From Pseudofabraea citricarpa (taxonomy: Eukaryota > Ascomycota > Leotiomycetes > Helotiales > Dermateaceae), in NCBI GenBank assembly GCA_029641185.1, contig JAPWGK010000020.1, forward strand, positions 186,001 through 250,000: a stretch of 64,000 nucleotides of DNA, given 5' to 3'. The translations under genes and the position numbers were made by a program. This document shows positions 34,610-46,067 of the stretch, in pieces; the first letter of the stretch is position 1, and the number at the start of each line of letters is the position of its first letter. Below the pieces are notes generated by a model. It saw only the letters and a list, made by a program, of their open reading frames with translations, was not told where the DNA came from and made no database searches.

Positions 34610-35203
34610 TTTGAGGAATTGGTAATGGGAAACAAGAGCAGTGTTTTGCTGTTTGTATTTTTGGCAGCCTTGGAGGGGAACCCCGCCCGCACGGTGGATG
34701 TTGCAATCGATAAGAGTCCAGCCCGATCTCGGAAAGGTGGGCAATACCACGCCACTTGCAGTGCTGGTGATGCAATTATAACGTCCATAAGCTGGAAGTG
34801 CCTACCTAGATGGTTGTCACTGCACGATACAATGGAAAGATTGATATTATTTCCTTTTATTGTCTCAATCTAACAGTGAGAGCTCATTAGCTTGAAGGAG
34901 CCTTGGAAAGCTATATACGTACAACTTGTAAGCAAGTAGTAAGTATGTTGTTCATCGTGGAGCCCATTGTGCTCTGTTCCTCCTCCACCCATTATCACAG
35001 AAACCAACGACTCTCAGCAGTCATAACCTCGTTATCCCTAATCCCTCACAGGTATATTCGTCTTTCTCATCTCCCCATTGAAAACACAAACAATAAAAGA
35101 GAGTACAATAAACTCCAACAGAGAAATAAAAGACCATCCCGCTTGCTTTGAAACAGTTACAATGTCGCCGAAGTAGCAAATGCCGTTCAGATAGGTAAGA
35201 AGC
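34610..35203. other. Intergenic, promoter of the Pby1-like gene and 3' flank
   Basis: This 594-bp stretch lies between the Pby1-like start and the stop of the next minus-strand gene. No gene or clear motif was seen. Confidence 0.5.
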
Positions 35204-36601
35204 TTAAACACGAGATCGCTTGTTGTTGCGTCCTTCCAGTGATCCACCCTCTCGTTTCTTGCCCGTAACAGAGGTACCTTTGGTTCGGCTCCAGCGGTTG
35301 AATGGACTGCTGCCTCCATCTGAACTATCATCTGCTCCGTCCATGAATGGAATTCTCTTGTCATTGTCCATCTTGTTGGTTGAGCGTGTAGCACGAGCGG
35401 TGGTGGGTGGTGAAGCAGGAGCGAATCGAGGTGCCTTTGGTGTCATGACGGTCTCTTCTGCTTGGCCCATAGGAGTAGAAGCAAACTTAAGGTCCTCATC
35501 GATGTCGGTAACAGCTTCTTCCTCATCCTCAGTAGCTTGAGATCTAGTCTTAGCTCTGGTTTGTTGGGGGCTGCTTGAGAACAGAAGACGGGGCTTGATA
35601 GATGATCGCGTAAGAGGGCCATTGATTCTCGCGGGGAACTCTCCGGCAAACTCAGCTGCAATTTCATGGTCAAGATTATCATCGTCACCGTCATCATCAG
35701 AATCCTCAGCAAATTTGCGGAAGGTCTTCTTGCCACGGCTAGGATTTGTGAATTAGCTACGCACAAGTTTGATATAGTTGGGTAATACTTACAATACAGT
35801 GATCATTCCATCGTCACGTTGTCTTACATCATCAATATCTTGATCGTCCTCTCCTGGTACTGCAATCTTGCTACGTTTGGTACCGCGCTTTGCGGGCTCG
35901 GTTTGGATTGTGTTGCCTTGGCCATAGAAGGGATTGGCATTGCGGTCGACCTCTGGGATTCGATCTTTAGAGTCCGTGAAGATTTGGATAGGTGCATCAT
36001 TCTCATTGTGGGCCTCGAAGCTCTCCAAAGTGAATCCGGTATACTTCTTTCGACCTTGACGCTTGGGAGTTGGCATTGCCTCTTCGACAGTTTCTGCGCG
36101 AACTGGGAAAAGGTTGCGCGCAATGGAAGTGATACCTGCTGAGATCTCGACCGGGGCTTTCTTGGGTGTCTTTGCAGGAGTAGGTAGCATACCATCACCG
36201 CGCGTCGCCATGATAGAACGCTGCACTTCGATCTCTTTCTTGTTTTGAAGTGTAGGTGTAGGTAGACTAGAACCTGCACTGACTGAAGAATCGATGTCAA
36301 TGTTTAGGGGATGTCTTCCAGTCGCGGTAGTAGAAGATCTAGGAGCGCGCTTCTTTGTAGCAGTTTGTGGTGAACTTGGGGGGGAGGGATCGGTCATGCT
36401 CATGGATGAAGGCTCCGTTCGGAGACGATGTTGAGGAGGTGTTCGCGCCAATCGCTCTTGCCGACGCTGTTGATAACGAGTTCGAGGAGACTTTCTTGGA
36501 GTAAATGGATCGTAGTCGTCCTCGTAGCCATGCTTAGGAGTCGGTGGTACTTGGAGAACGGCGCGTGGTGGAGGTGTCGATCTGCGCATACTCGACGCCA
36601 T
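35204..36601 (-). CDS. Unrecognised nuclear-type protein with many TP/SP sites
   Basis: Two exons (36601-35793, 35738-35204; 54-nt intron) give about 447 residues. I do not recognise the family. The protein is basic and largely disordered, with many minimal proline-directed kinase sites, several followed by a basic residue as in CDK consensus (STPPPR, PTPKHG, FTPRKSPRTR, PTPAKTPKK, PTPKRQGRK, MTPKAPR). Short conserved-looking stretches are ITSIARNLFP and RKKYTGFTLESFE. The second exon has an acidic run (DSDDDGDDDN) and a basic tail (KKREGG...NNKRSRV) that could be a nuclear signal. The shared promoter with DUO1 has ACGCGT and E2F-like sites, which fits a cell-cycle protein regulated by CDK. 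That role is inference from sequence style and context. Confidence 0.8.
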
Positions 36602-37089
36602 ATTGGACCCGTCAGCGCGAATGCGCGTTGTAGCAGTGACGAATTCAAAGGAAGGCCTGGGAGGTACGATATGCCGTCAAAATGAGGTCTGAGAAGGGTA
36701 GAGTTGAGGTTATATTGACATGAACGAAGGGAGGGATTTCGTGAAAAAGGTTTGTGGGTTTGCGCTGTATCGAATTTTCGCGGGGTTAAGCAAGATGAGC
36801 AAAAGCAAGCTAACAATACATTAGTCTCTCGGCGCTCGTAAATGTCAACACAAAACAAAAATCGTGAAGCTGTGATGTAGGTTGGTAACCACTATGTTAC
36901 CAACCTCGTCGGGAGATTTACAAAACAAAAGAGGTTGGCGCCAAAATACGCACGGACCAAGTGACACGACGCACGGACCATTGACGCGCTTTTTATCCCC
37001 TCTGACGCGTGGGACGGAAGTATTCTTGATGATATTGATATTGACTTTGAAGCCTTGTGTCATCGCCTCCTTCCATAGCAACAGTGATC
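36602..37089. promoter_or_regulatory. Divergent promoter with MluI-box and E2F-like sites
   Basis: This 488-bp region feeds the TP/SP-rich protein (-) and DUO1 (+). It contains GGCGCCAAAA at 36937-36946 (an E2F-type site read from the other strand), ACGCG at 36984-36988, ACGCGT at 37005-37010 and TTTTCGCGG at 36775-36783. In ascomycetes ACGCGT is the binding site of the MBF complex that drives G1/S genes. The sites are seen directly; their use is inferred. Confidence 0.65.
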
Positions 37090-37851
37090 ATGGCCACTCC
37101 TGATATTGGCAAACTGGACCTTTCCGACTCAGACCCTGATGATTTTCTTGCATCCCCATCACGCACATCAAAATCAACCCATGGTCCAGATAAGCAAACA
37201 GAGAGCACACAGCGAAATGGCGAGTCCCGGTATGATTCTGAGCAGGCTCGAGAGGCAGCTTTACAGAAAGAGCTTGACGGCGTACGATCCATTAATGAGG
37301 TTATTGAAGGTGTCATTGCGAGCCTAGAGAATGCCAAGGGCAATATGGATGTAGGGGAATTTGCCTAGGCATTTGACTTATATCGCTAATGGACATTTGT
37401 ATAGTCTGTCTCAAGAACAGTAAATTCAGCTTCTACCCTTTTAAATACATGGACGCGGATTCTTTCTCAAACCGAACACAACCAGCGACTCATCTTGAAT
37501 ACCAACTGGCAAGGTGCAAGTCAGGATGTTATAGACATGGAAAATGAGACTGTGTTGAAGGCACAAGCAGCTGAAAGAAGGGCAGCAGAAGAGGAGCGTC
37601 GCCGCGAGGAAGCACGACGTAGAGCAGAAGATGAGGAACGACAGAGACAAGCCGGCACAGCTGTACGTGGTACTCGAGGCACCAGGAGTAGGGGAAGAGG
37701 GGTAGGGAGGGGCAGCGTCACTGGAAGTGGATATGGTCAGAGTAGCTCGTCAAGTGGTGGACGTGGAATCCCACAGAGCTCAGGAAGAACTAGCACGGGT
37801 ATTGGTAGGGGTTTCGGTGGAACAAGAGGTAGAGCAAGAGGTGTTCGATAA
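37090..37851 (+). CDS. DUO1: DASH complex subunit Duo1
   Basis: Two exons (37090-37350, 37405-37851; 54-nt intron) give about 235 residues. Duo1 is a subunit of the DASH/Dam1 ring that couples kinetochores to spindle microtubules. The splice joins NAKGNMD to SVSRTVNSASTLLNTWTRILSQTEH, followed by RLILNTNWQGAS, the conserved Duo1 core (roughly residues 55-125). N-terminal residues are acidic (KLDLSDSDPDDFLASP). After the core comes an Arg/Glu coiled coil (RRAAEEERRREEARRRAEDEE) and then an Arg/Gly/Ser-rich tail with RGRG motifs, which could bind microtubules or RNA. An in-frame GTG/TTG upstream was not used; the ATG at 37090 is preceded by ATC. Confidence 0.93.
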
Positions 37852-37963
37852 ATCTTCGAATTTTCATCGGCATGCCACACAATACCACAAAGTGGTCACG
37901 CCCCAGAACCCGCCATAGCCGACCATTATCCCAGACGCCATGCCAAATACATTTACAACTACA

Positions 37964-39325
37964 TCAGGCTTTCTTGGTGAAGAAGGAGGTCATCTTTTTC
38001 ATCCCGCTAACATTGACCTTCTTCAGGTCTCGAACACCTCGACTCTGGCCGGCCTTCTTCCTCTTCTCTTCTTCCTCCTTCTTAAGCTTTTTCTCGGCCC
38101 GGGTCTCTCCACTCTCTTCGTCTTCCTCTAGTGTTCGTTTTCTCGAATAATCACTCAGTGACCTTGCTGCCAGGGCATCTTGTCGGAGTTTTGACAAATG
38201 CGCCAGGTGTGCATCAAGTGGAGCGAAATTGGTACTTGATGCATTAGTAGTAAGCATTCTCTTGATTGTCTCGGACAAATGGGGCGCTATGTAGCTGGAA
38301 CAGATGAAAAAAAGTGCAGTCCGAAAGCGGAGTAGATTGATAACATCTTCTGGTGCACTGATAGGCAAGATTGGAGTCGACTTTGGAAGGGCTTTGTTGG
38401 TAGATGAAACATCTGAAAATGAGGTTATGGCTGTGGATGTCTCTGAGAACGAGCTTGCAGCGCTCTCTTCGGACGAAACAGAACTTTGAGTATCCCGTGT
38501 TTCTGTAGAAGCCTTCGATGGTATCTCCTCGTCTGCTAGCTCGTGCATTGAGCTATCCTCTCGTTTTATACTAAGCATTGGAGCTTCAAGAGCTTTCCGT
38601 ATAAGCTTCTCTTCCATACTGGGTGGGAGGCCCTTTTCAACCATTCTCCTTGCCTTTTGTGACAACTCGTGCAGTAGCCTCTCTTCGCTCAAGCGATACA
38701 TGGTCTCATCTCCTGCCTCCACTGTATCACATACGGCAGCCATTCGGGTTTCCAACCTTCTGCGAATTGATTCGACTCGAAGAAGAGTGGTTAGATGCGG
38801 CGACGAGGACATTAATTGATCCAAGTAATCCTCCCCGGCCAGAAATAATCTTTTCGTAGGTTCTGAAGATTTAGACGTCGGCGGTGGAGAGAGTACTGGG
38901 AGAAGTAGAAATAGAACATCTATCGGGGTTGCAATTAAGAGATCTGCTGTTCGTGTAACAAATCCCTTCGGGAGGGTCTGAATCCCGTTTTCTTCGTCGT
39001 CTTCCCCATCTTTATTTGTTGTAATCGGTGATCCGCTATCTATTTGAGGTGCGAGCAACCAACTTCGGGGAGTCGTCTTTGGCGCTGCGACTCTGGTAAA
39101 TTCGTAAAAGCCTAACGTAGGGCATATAAAATAGCGTGTCTTTCCAGAGTGTCTGGGGTTTGTGAGAGACACAATTCGTGCGTTCTCATCAGCATGTTCA
39201 GGTAGTATGAAGAGTTGTGGTGGGTTGCTGGATTCAGGCCCCAATTGGACCTTGGGCGTTGCTGCTTTTGTCGCGGGCTCTGCTTCCTCCGAAGATTTCG
39301 CTGAATTCTTCGCCCTTGTTTTCAT
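37964..39325 (-). CDS. RNH202: Ribonuclease H2 subunit B (Rnh202)
   Basis: A single exon of about 453 residues. RNase H2 removes ribonucleotides and R-loops from DNA; subunit B is the non-catalytic scaffold that links to PCNA. Visible are the N-terminal triple-barrel part (LFILPEHADENARIVSL, KTRYFICPTLGFYEFT, SWLLAP), then the conserved ATPIDVLFLLLPVL, DYLDQL and the helical C-domain VINLLRFRTALFFICSSYIAPHL. The last residues KKMTSFFTKKA look like a C-terminal PCNA-interaction (PIP-type) motif, which is known for Rnh202. I chose the ATG at 39325 (A at -3); another in-frame ATG at 39355 has a weak context and would add ten residues. The start is divergent from MCM10, a replication partner. Confidence 0.93.
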   Translation of the reverse strand: MKTRAKNSAKSSEEAEPATKAATPKVQLGPESSNPPQLFILPEHADENARIVSLTNPRHSGKTRYFICPTLGFYEFTRVAAPKTTPRSWLLAPQIDSGSPITTNKDGEDDEENGIQTLPKGFVTRTADLLIATPIDVLFLLLPVLSPPPTSKSSEPTKRLFLAGEDYLDQLMSSSPHLTTLLRVESIRRRLETRMAAVCDTVEAGDETMYRLSEERLLHELSQKARRMVEKGLPPSMEEKLIRKALEAPMLSIKREDSSMHELADEEIPSKASTETRDTQSSVSSEESAASSFSETSTAITSFSDVSSTNKALPKSTPILPISAPEDVINLLRFRTALFFICSSYIAPHLSETIKRMLTTNASSTNFAPLDAHLAHLSKLRQDALAARSLSDYSRKRTLEEDEESGETRAEKKLKKEEEEKRKKAGQSRGVRDLKKVNVSGMKKMTSFFTKKA

Positions 39326-39764
39326 GATTGTAGCTTTTCGAATGTTCGTGTTCATGGAGTTGATGCATACCAAACCTGGAGTCAATATAAACTTGTCGCG
39401 TAGACGCGTCGCGAAAAGGGGACCGCGTCATGCCCAATTTAGAAATTCTTGACGACCACCAGTACTTGTGTTGGGATACACTACACCAGATACCAACCCA
39501 TTCCTCTTGCTTCTTCTAGGCGTCTATTTACGATCAGTAGGCTACTCAACGATTCATCTCGTCTGAAAACATCGGCATTCCAACCAGGCAAGCATCAACT
39601 GGTAGTAAAAATTCCGGATATTGTGTTTTGTTTTAATTGCAGGGTCATGCAACTATACCTCCCGACTCCTTGTTGACCAAAACATGGATGGTAGGAAACG
39701 CATCTGCTTTATAATCTCATAGTATTGAGCTTGGGTTGAAAGCTGGAGGACAAAGCCGCTCAGG
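39326..39764. promoter_or_regulatory. Divergent promoter RNH202/MCM10 with MluI box
   Basis: The sequence at 39404-39417 reads ACGCGTCGCGAAAA, an MluI box (MBF site) fused to a CGCGAAAA element like an SCB/E2F site. Further CGCG steps lie at 39397 and 39424. It sits between two DNA-replication genes, so joint G1/S control is likely (inference). Confidence 0.65.
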
Positions 39765-42168
39765 ATGTCACAGGGTATGTATTCCTAGTGATTTAGTGAT
39801 AATATTGTTGACAAGCCCAGCAAGCGATACCCACTGGCCTCCCAGGTCTCCACATGAGGCTCTCTTGAGTACTCCCGGTGGTCGCGATCGACTTTGTCGA
39901 CTTGCAGAGCGTACATCACCTTCTCCGTCACCCATAAAGCGAGCAACCTCCGCCCGAAAACGAGCTGCCAACTTGGTCAGCAAGGAATTGTCGGAGGAGG
40001 AAGATGACGAGGATGAGGAAACGCTGCAACTGCAGCTCCAGGAGATACAGGCCAGACTGAAGTTAAAGAAGCTACAAAGGAAGGCCAAGCAAGGATCCGA
40101 ACCATCGAATGATGGGCTCCGCGCTGAATCTGTCCCTGTATCCAGAGCAAACTCGGTAGCTGCTAGTCGGACACAGTCAAAAGCATCAGCATTGCGAGGA
40201 GAACAATTAAATAGGCCAAAATCACAAGCCAGTGTACATGTACCTGTATCTCCAATCCGTAGAGCAAGACCAACGGAAGAACCACGATCTCCTGGTAGAG
40301 TATTGTTAGGGATCGACAAAGGACTGAAGGGCAGCGATATCTCATTGAAGCGGGCACCTAGTTTGAGGCGGCCAAAGGAGAACGATCTCCATGAAACAAA
40401 ACGAATTGGTGGCTTCCTTCAGAGGGCGAGTTCACAGGCAGGAAGCCGTGCTTCTGCCGATCGAGATTCATCCTCCCAAGCTTCAAATCGAGAACCTCCA
40501 CCGCTATCCTTCAGTGAGAGATTGGCAGCTATGAGATCACAGGATATCGATCGTGACGAAAAAGAAGCCCGGCGTCGGAAGAACAGGAGTATGGCTTTTG
40601 ACATTGATCATCAACAGATGGAAAGTTTCAGAAAGACTGCTTTAGATCTACCAGATGCCGCTCCTGCAGCACCTTCTTTCAGCAGAGATGAGGTTCTCAA
40701 TTCTTACAATAGACCACCTAGCGGTTTGACCAAAAGCAGGACGAACCCTGATATACGTTCAGGCACAAGTAATATGGGTGATACAACTGAGACAATCGTA
40801 ACATCTCAGGATGAACCTTCAGAGTCGTTATCTAGATCGTCAAAAGCAAAGATTCAACCAGCGGAAGTCACAGAGTCAGAAGCGTCTCAGTTCGAACCCT
40901 ATTCTTCGATACATTTATCCAAAAGAATCGTACCGCACCCAGTTCTCACTCGTACATTCACAGGAAAGAAGACATTCCTCATACCAGACCTTCTCAGGGT
41001 GGTAAAAGGGCCAGAATATTCTTCACCTGACATCGAAGAAGATATGGTAGTACTGGGGGTGATTGCATCAAAATCAGACCCCAAGGCTCACCAGAACACG
41101 GGCAAGAACGAGCAGCGAGGAAAATTCATGATCATGACATTGACCGATCTCAAATGGGAACTCGATCTGTTTCTATTCAATTCGGCATTCGAGAGATTTT
41201 GGAAACTCCAGCCTGGAACAATAGTTGCTGTATTAAACCCTACCATCATGCCTCCTCCAAGAGGTAAAGAATTCACAGGCAAGTTCAGCTTGACGCTAAA
41301 TTCTAGCGAGGACACCATACTAGAAATCGGCACGGCCAGGGACTTAGGATACTGCAAGAGTATACGAAAGGATGGCAAGACATGCGACAGCTGGGTCGAC
41401 AAGAGACACACTGAATTCTGTGACTACCATGTCAATGAAACTCTCAAGAAAACCCAATCCAGTCGCATGGAGATCAACACGATGAACTTCGGCCGAGGTG
41501 GTAGTAATGGGGCACGCAAATACAACTCGCGAGATATGACTGGCAATCTAGCAAGACAAAAGAAGGCCGAAGCAGAGAAGATTACGCGATACGATCGAGA
41601 GAGCCGCTCACAGATCTTCATAGGAAGAAGTACGGCCAACCTACTTGACGATGCCGACTTTAACCCCGACGCTTTTCATCGAGGCACCACAAAAGACGAG
41701 CGCGTAAAGCGCACTCTCCTCGCGAAGGAGAAAGAACTCAATTTCGCTAAACAACTTGGCAAATTGGGAGGTGGTCTGGGAGCAGATTACATGCGTATGA
41801 AAAGTACAACTTCACACCGAGATAATGAGGAAGATCTCGCAGCCGCACCGCCACCTCCGCCTGATGCTGCTGCGCTCGGGTTGCTAGGAGGCAAAGCCAA
41901 AGAATTACATCTCAGCCCTATTAAGAGAAAAAGAACAACTACGGGTAGTGTTTCAAGTAGTGCGGCAATAGGATGGGGTAAGGATTTGAGTAAACAGCTT
42001 GGCAAAATGAAAGATGGGGAGAACTTGTTACCCGTCAAGAAAAAGACAAGATTCGTGACGGAGAAGGGGATCCGTGAGGCTGGAAGGGAGAGTCTTGGGA
42101 CTGACATGGCTGCTGCTAATAATGACCTTGATGACGATGATGACGATGATCTGGATATTGTCAGATAG
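39765..42168 (+). CDS. MCM10: DNA replication initiation factor Mcm10
   Basis: Two exons (39765-39774, 39821-42168; 46-nt intron) give about 785 residues. The first coding exon is only 10 nt (ATG TCA CAG G). Mcm10 binds CMG helicase and polymerase alpha at origins in the nucleus. The conserved core starts about residue 380: HPVLTRTFTGKKTFLIPDLLRV, then the OB-fold with MTLTDLKWELDLFLFNSAFERFW and GTIVAVLNPTIMPP, then the CCCH zinc element CKSIRKDGKTCDSWVDKR...CDYH at about 515-540. The N-terminal 370 residues are disordered with a coiled coil (LQLQLQEIQARLKLKKLQRKAK). The C-terminus is acidic (DLDDDDDDDLDIV). Confidence 0.94.
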
Positions 42169-42637
42169 CATGGATGGATGGGTGGGCAGATAATGATAGT
42201 ACAGTATAGCAGGCCAACAGTATAGTATAGGCATAACTTGTTTGTATAGTTTCATATCGATGAATAGGAAGATATTGTTCTCCATTTCAATGTTTGGAAT
42301 TGTCCTCGGATTTATTTCCATTTTCTAATTCACTGTAATCACATTACACTGGTGATTACCTGGGTAGGTACTCTTGAAGTTCATCTTTGAACACTTGAAT
42401 TCTACAATATCCAATTAAACCACGAATGACTAATCATTACAAGTATCACCTCCGGGTATCTATTGTCTTCAGCCCCAACTCCAGTGTCCATGCTTTCCAA
42501 ACTCCTCGACCCTTCTTGTTAAGAACTCCAGCATTCGTCTCATCTCCAGTATCTTTTGAAATCACGCGACCTCTACAACATCTCCTGCAAACACTACAAG
42601 CACACAACCATGCAACCACGAGCTACCAACAACGAAA
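42169..42637. other. Intergenic, between convergent genes
   Basis: 469 bp between the MCM10 and acid trehalase stop codons. It contains GATAGTACAGTATAG and a second CAGTATAGTATAG near 42200, and is otherwise 3' UTR-like. No gene was seen. Confidence 0.55.
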
Positions 42638-45600
42638 TCAGTCGGGTTGCGGACCATCGGCACCTGTGCGTTCGTCGGGCGTCGACTCCTCCATAACCTT
42701 GCTAATATCTGCGCCTTTGGTCCCAATGAGTTTGAACTCTCCAACCGTAGCACCATAGCCATCCTCATCGCCGAGGAGCACGGTGCCGTTCTCAAGTTTC
42801 CACTCGTTGCGTCCACACTCGATACAGCCTTCGATCTCGAGGAAAGCATAGCGGCCTGACCAGATATCCGAGTGCCCATCTTGCAACGAGTAAATAGTCT
42901 CGTTGCCGATGTACGGCAGAACCTCGACATTCGGCGTATCCTGCCCGTACACGCGATTAGGATAGATATCCGGGATATCGATGATCGTCGTCATGTCCGG
43001 AGAGTCAAAACTGTCTACGTCGCTGGAGTTAGTCAGTCCAACGCGCGCCCATTGTGGCGGGCGAGGACCCCAGTTGAGCTGGATCTCGACAATACGTTGG
43101 AACTTGACCGAGTCGTCGATCGTGACTCGGATGTGCGTCTTCTTGGGTGTCAGCGGTTGCCATTTGCTACCTGAGTTTCCATCCGTGGCCGCGCCTGCAT
43201 ACTGGCCGGGCTTCACGTCGTCCCTGGCGGCTGTGTTTTGACACTGTAGCAGATTCCGGTCCTTCATCTTGGTCCGCCAGTATCGGTCATTTTCGACCGT
43301 GATGGTCTGGTTGACCGCCAGCGTAAAGTTCTGCTGAGCAGAGTCGCCATCTACTCTGCCAACAGCGACTGGGACGGAGCCAGATATCTGATCCACACGC
43401 AAACCTCTCGCGCCCACAGCGGGGATACGAGTCAAGTTCGTGTGTGTGGAATTCATCGTTGCTCGGAACCGAGCACCCCTGAAGGTGAAATCTGGAGCGC
43501 TGAGAAACTTGTAGATTGGAAGACTGGGATTGATCGTCAGGACCGGTTTGTCCAGAGCCAGGCCAAGGTATCCGAACAGGATGATCTGTCTATTACCTCC
43601 ATTGCCGGTGATGAACGGGAACGCTGGTTCAAAACCACCATTCTCATTGTTGTCATCATTGGCCTGTTCCGACATGAGATACCAAGGTGCTCGCAGATGA
43701 GGTAACATGGACTGTAGTTCATATGTGTGAACGGCACAACCATTTCGAGCATTTTGGTTCTCAGCAATGGCACTTACAGCATAGGTCATGGCTGGCCCAT
43801 CTGAAGTCTGGATATGCATGTAGTAGTCAAGATCCACTTGACGACGTTCCAAGGAATAGTCTATGCTCCAATCCAGAATAGCAGCCAGCAGCGAGATATC
43901 GGCCTGCTTGATTGTACTGTTGTTGGTAAAACCTTCGTACTCAAGAGTAATGCCAGACTCGGCACGGTGGATATTAACGTTGTTTGCCATGTCAATCCAA
44001 GTTTGGTTGACCGGAAGCCCATTTTCCTCTTGGTACTTGGCAATCTCTGTCAGGACTATTGAGACCGAAGCCAGGAGAAATGCACCATCATCCCTATGAT
44101 TGGAGAACTCATCAGGGTCCGTCATGTTATAGATGGACCACTTATCACCGTTCTTTTGTAACAGCGTCGTGATGGTTTCTCCAATACTTTCGATGACTGG
44201 CCACAGTTCTTTGCTGAAGTACGCATCATCGCCCGTGACGGTGCGGTACCAGAGCATCACCAATGCAATATCGGTATTCAGGTGATATTCATAGTTCAGA
44301 ACTGGCCCCGTCGAAGTGGCATTTCCAAATCGGCCCGAGGTCCAGGGATACAAGACGGCATTTTCCGGGAAGTCATATTGCTCCTTGACATATGAGAGCT
44401 GAGCATTGGCCTTGGCTTGCTCATACATCTTGAGCCGGTACTTGATGACTTGAAGCGCATAGTCTGGATCAGTGGCAATCACTCCTCGCATAACCCATAT
44501 TTCTGCATCCCAGAAGATCATGCCACCATAGGAGTCTGATGTAAGACCCCCAACGGCAACACTATGGTCATTCAAACCACTTCCGTCTTCCTTTAGCAGG
44601 TTTTGCAGAATATAGAAACGATCCGCGATGGTAGCAACTTGCATAGCTTCAGCCATGGAATCGTTCAAGGGGTGGCCTGATGGGTCTCTGTAGCTGGCCA
44701 TCAGGTTGCGTTGCATGAGTTTGTTCCAAGCTTCGACATGCTCCGAAAGAATCACCGCCCATCCAACAGCCATTGCCATTTGCGATGAATTCTTAGCAAC
44801 CTTCCGAGCGTCGCCAAACTTATCATTGGATGCAATGCCGACAAACTTGTGGAAAACCGCTGTTTTGTTGTTCTTCAGCTCGACGTTCCAAGCCTGACCA
44901 ATTGTCATGTTATTCTCGTTGCCAGAAATCACAGCAGTCGTTCGCGAGCCTTCATCTGTGTACCCGTTCGAGACATTGGCCGATGAGACCATCCAAGCCT
45001 CTACGTGAGGTAAACCGTCAGGGTGATTGGCGACAAATATGGATGTTTCGGCTAACAGTCCCTTTTGCTTTAAGACGGATCGTTTGGCATTTCGACCATC
45101 GAGCAAGTCAACGACAGTAACATTATGATTCCCCTTTAGAGGCGTGACTCGAAGTTCTGTTGCAGCAAGATTAGGCCGCACACGACTGAAAATGCTAGTG
45201 AAGCAGACTTTAAAAGACACATCTGTATCCTTTGGAGACCAGATATAGTTCCATACTGTCACACCGTCATAGAAACTGAGTGTCTGCGAGAAGTCGCTGA
45301 TTGTGCTGGGGTCAACGGTAGAGTTGAGAACATGATCGTTGACAATCAGATTGAATCCCAATGGATGTGGGATACCAGAGATCACGCTTTCCCAGCCCAT
45401 GGCCCTGAGTTCCGCGAAGTTGGTTCCCTTCAACTCAGGCTGGCTGTCAAAAAAGCCTCCGATGGTTGAGAAGGTTTGCCTTGTGTCATACACAGGCCAG
45501 CCTTCCGTGACATTGCCACCACGGTTGGTCTGATTGACGTCCTTCTCGTAGAAGGGACCGGCCATGGCAACAGCACTACCAGTGTATCTAAAACGAAAAA

Positions 45601-45956
45601 AAAATAAGCATGGCGCAATGGAACATTGGTAGAAAGGGGAAGACGTACCCGTTAGCGAGGTGTACTCGAGTCTGATATTGTCCTGGGATGAAACGACGAG
45701 CTGTGATGGTCATTGTCTCATCATCCCAGGAATGCATGGTGTCCTGAGAAAGGACACCGAGATCAATCGGCGGTCCCATGTCAGGATCCGGGATAGTTTT
45801 ATGGCGTTGGGCCACGGGATTGACCTCACCCCTCCGCAACAAGCGGGGGTACGAGGCCTTTTCGACTGCACTATAAGCATTCACAATGAGACTTGCTGTC
45901 ATGATGGCTAGCATCGTCACCGCCAGGAGGCGGAGCAGGTATTCCTGTCTTGCCAT
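42638..45956 (-). CDS. ATH1: Acid trehalase, GH65 family
   Basis: Two exons (45956-45649, 45587-42638; 61-nt intron) give about 1085 residues, typical for Ath1/TreA. The enzyme hydrolyses trehalose outside the cell, in the wall or in the vacuole. Residues about 8-28 form an N-terminal signal anchor (LLAVTMLAIMTASLIVNAY). GH65 features include FDGVT-like FYDGVTVWNYIW, FWDAEIWVMRG, LYPWTSGR, VLNYEYHLNTDIALVMLWY and HRDDGAFLL. Many NxS/T sites indicate a glycosylated, exported protein. The C-terminal part (about 800-950) looks like a discoidin/F5-8C-type domain (AATDGNSGSKWQP). The join restores ANGYTGSAVAMAGPFYE. Its upstream region is made of broken pieces of other genes (see below), which may affect its control. 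Confidence 0.95.
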
Positions 45957-45960
45957 GTTT

Positions 45961-46067
45961 CTTGTGAGTAGCGTCGTCGATTTGCAATCCCTCCAACTCC
46001 AGAGTGTAGTGTGTTGGTATCAAGTGGTTGGTTGTAGTTGATCACCTTGGTGAAGGGCTTGACCTGG
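45961..46067 (-). pseudogene. RPL27 gene fragment (copy 2)
   Basis: Read on the minus strand, CAGGTCAAGCCCTTCACC opens a segment coding VKPFTKVINYN. After a 4-nt insertion it continues H-L-I-P-T-H-Y-T-L-E-L-E-G-L. This matches the part of ribosomal protein L27 that in yeast reads [20 protein letters not shown]. The fragment runs to within a few bases of the acid trehalase ATG. It begins with CCAG as at an intron 3' end. The protein match is from memory. Confidence 0.75.

Noticed and set aside
39768..40319. Minus-strand frame of 183 codons opposite MCM10
   Set aside because: Complement of the Ser/Arg-rich MCM10 N-terminus; no motif of its own.
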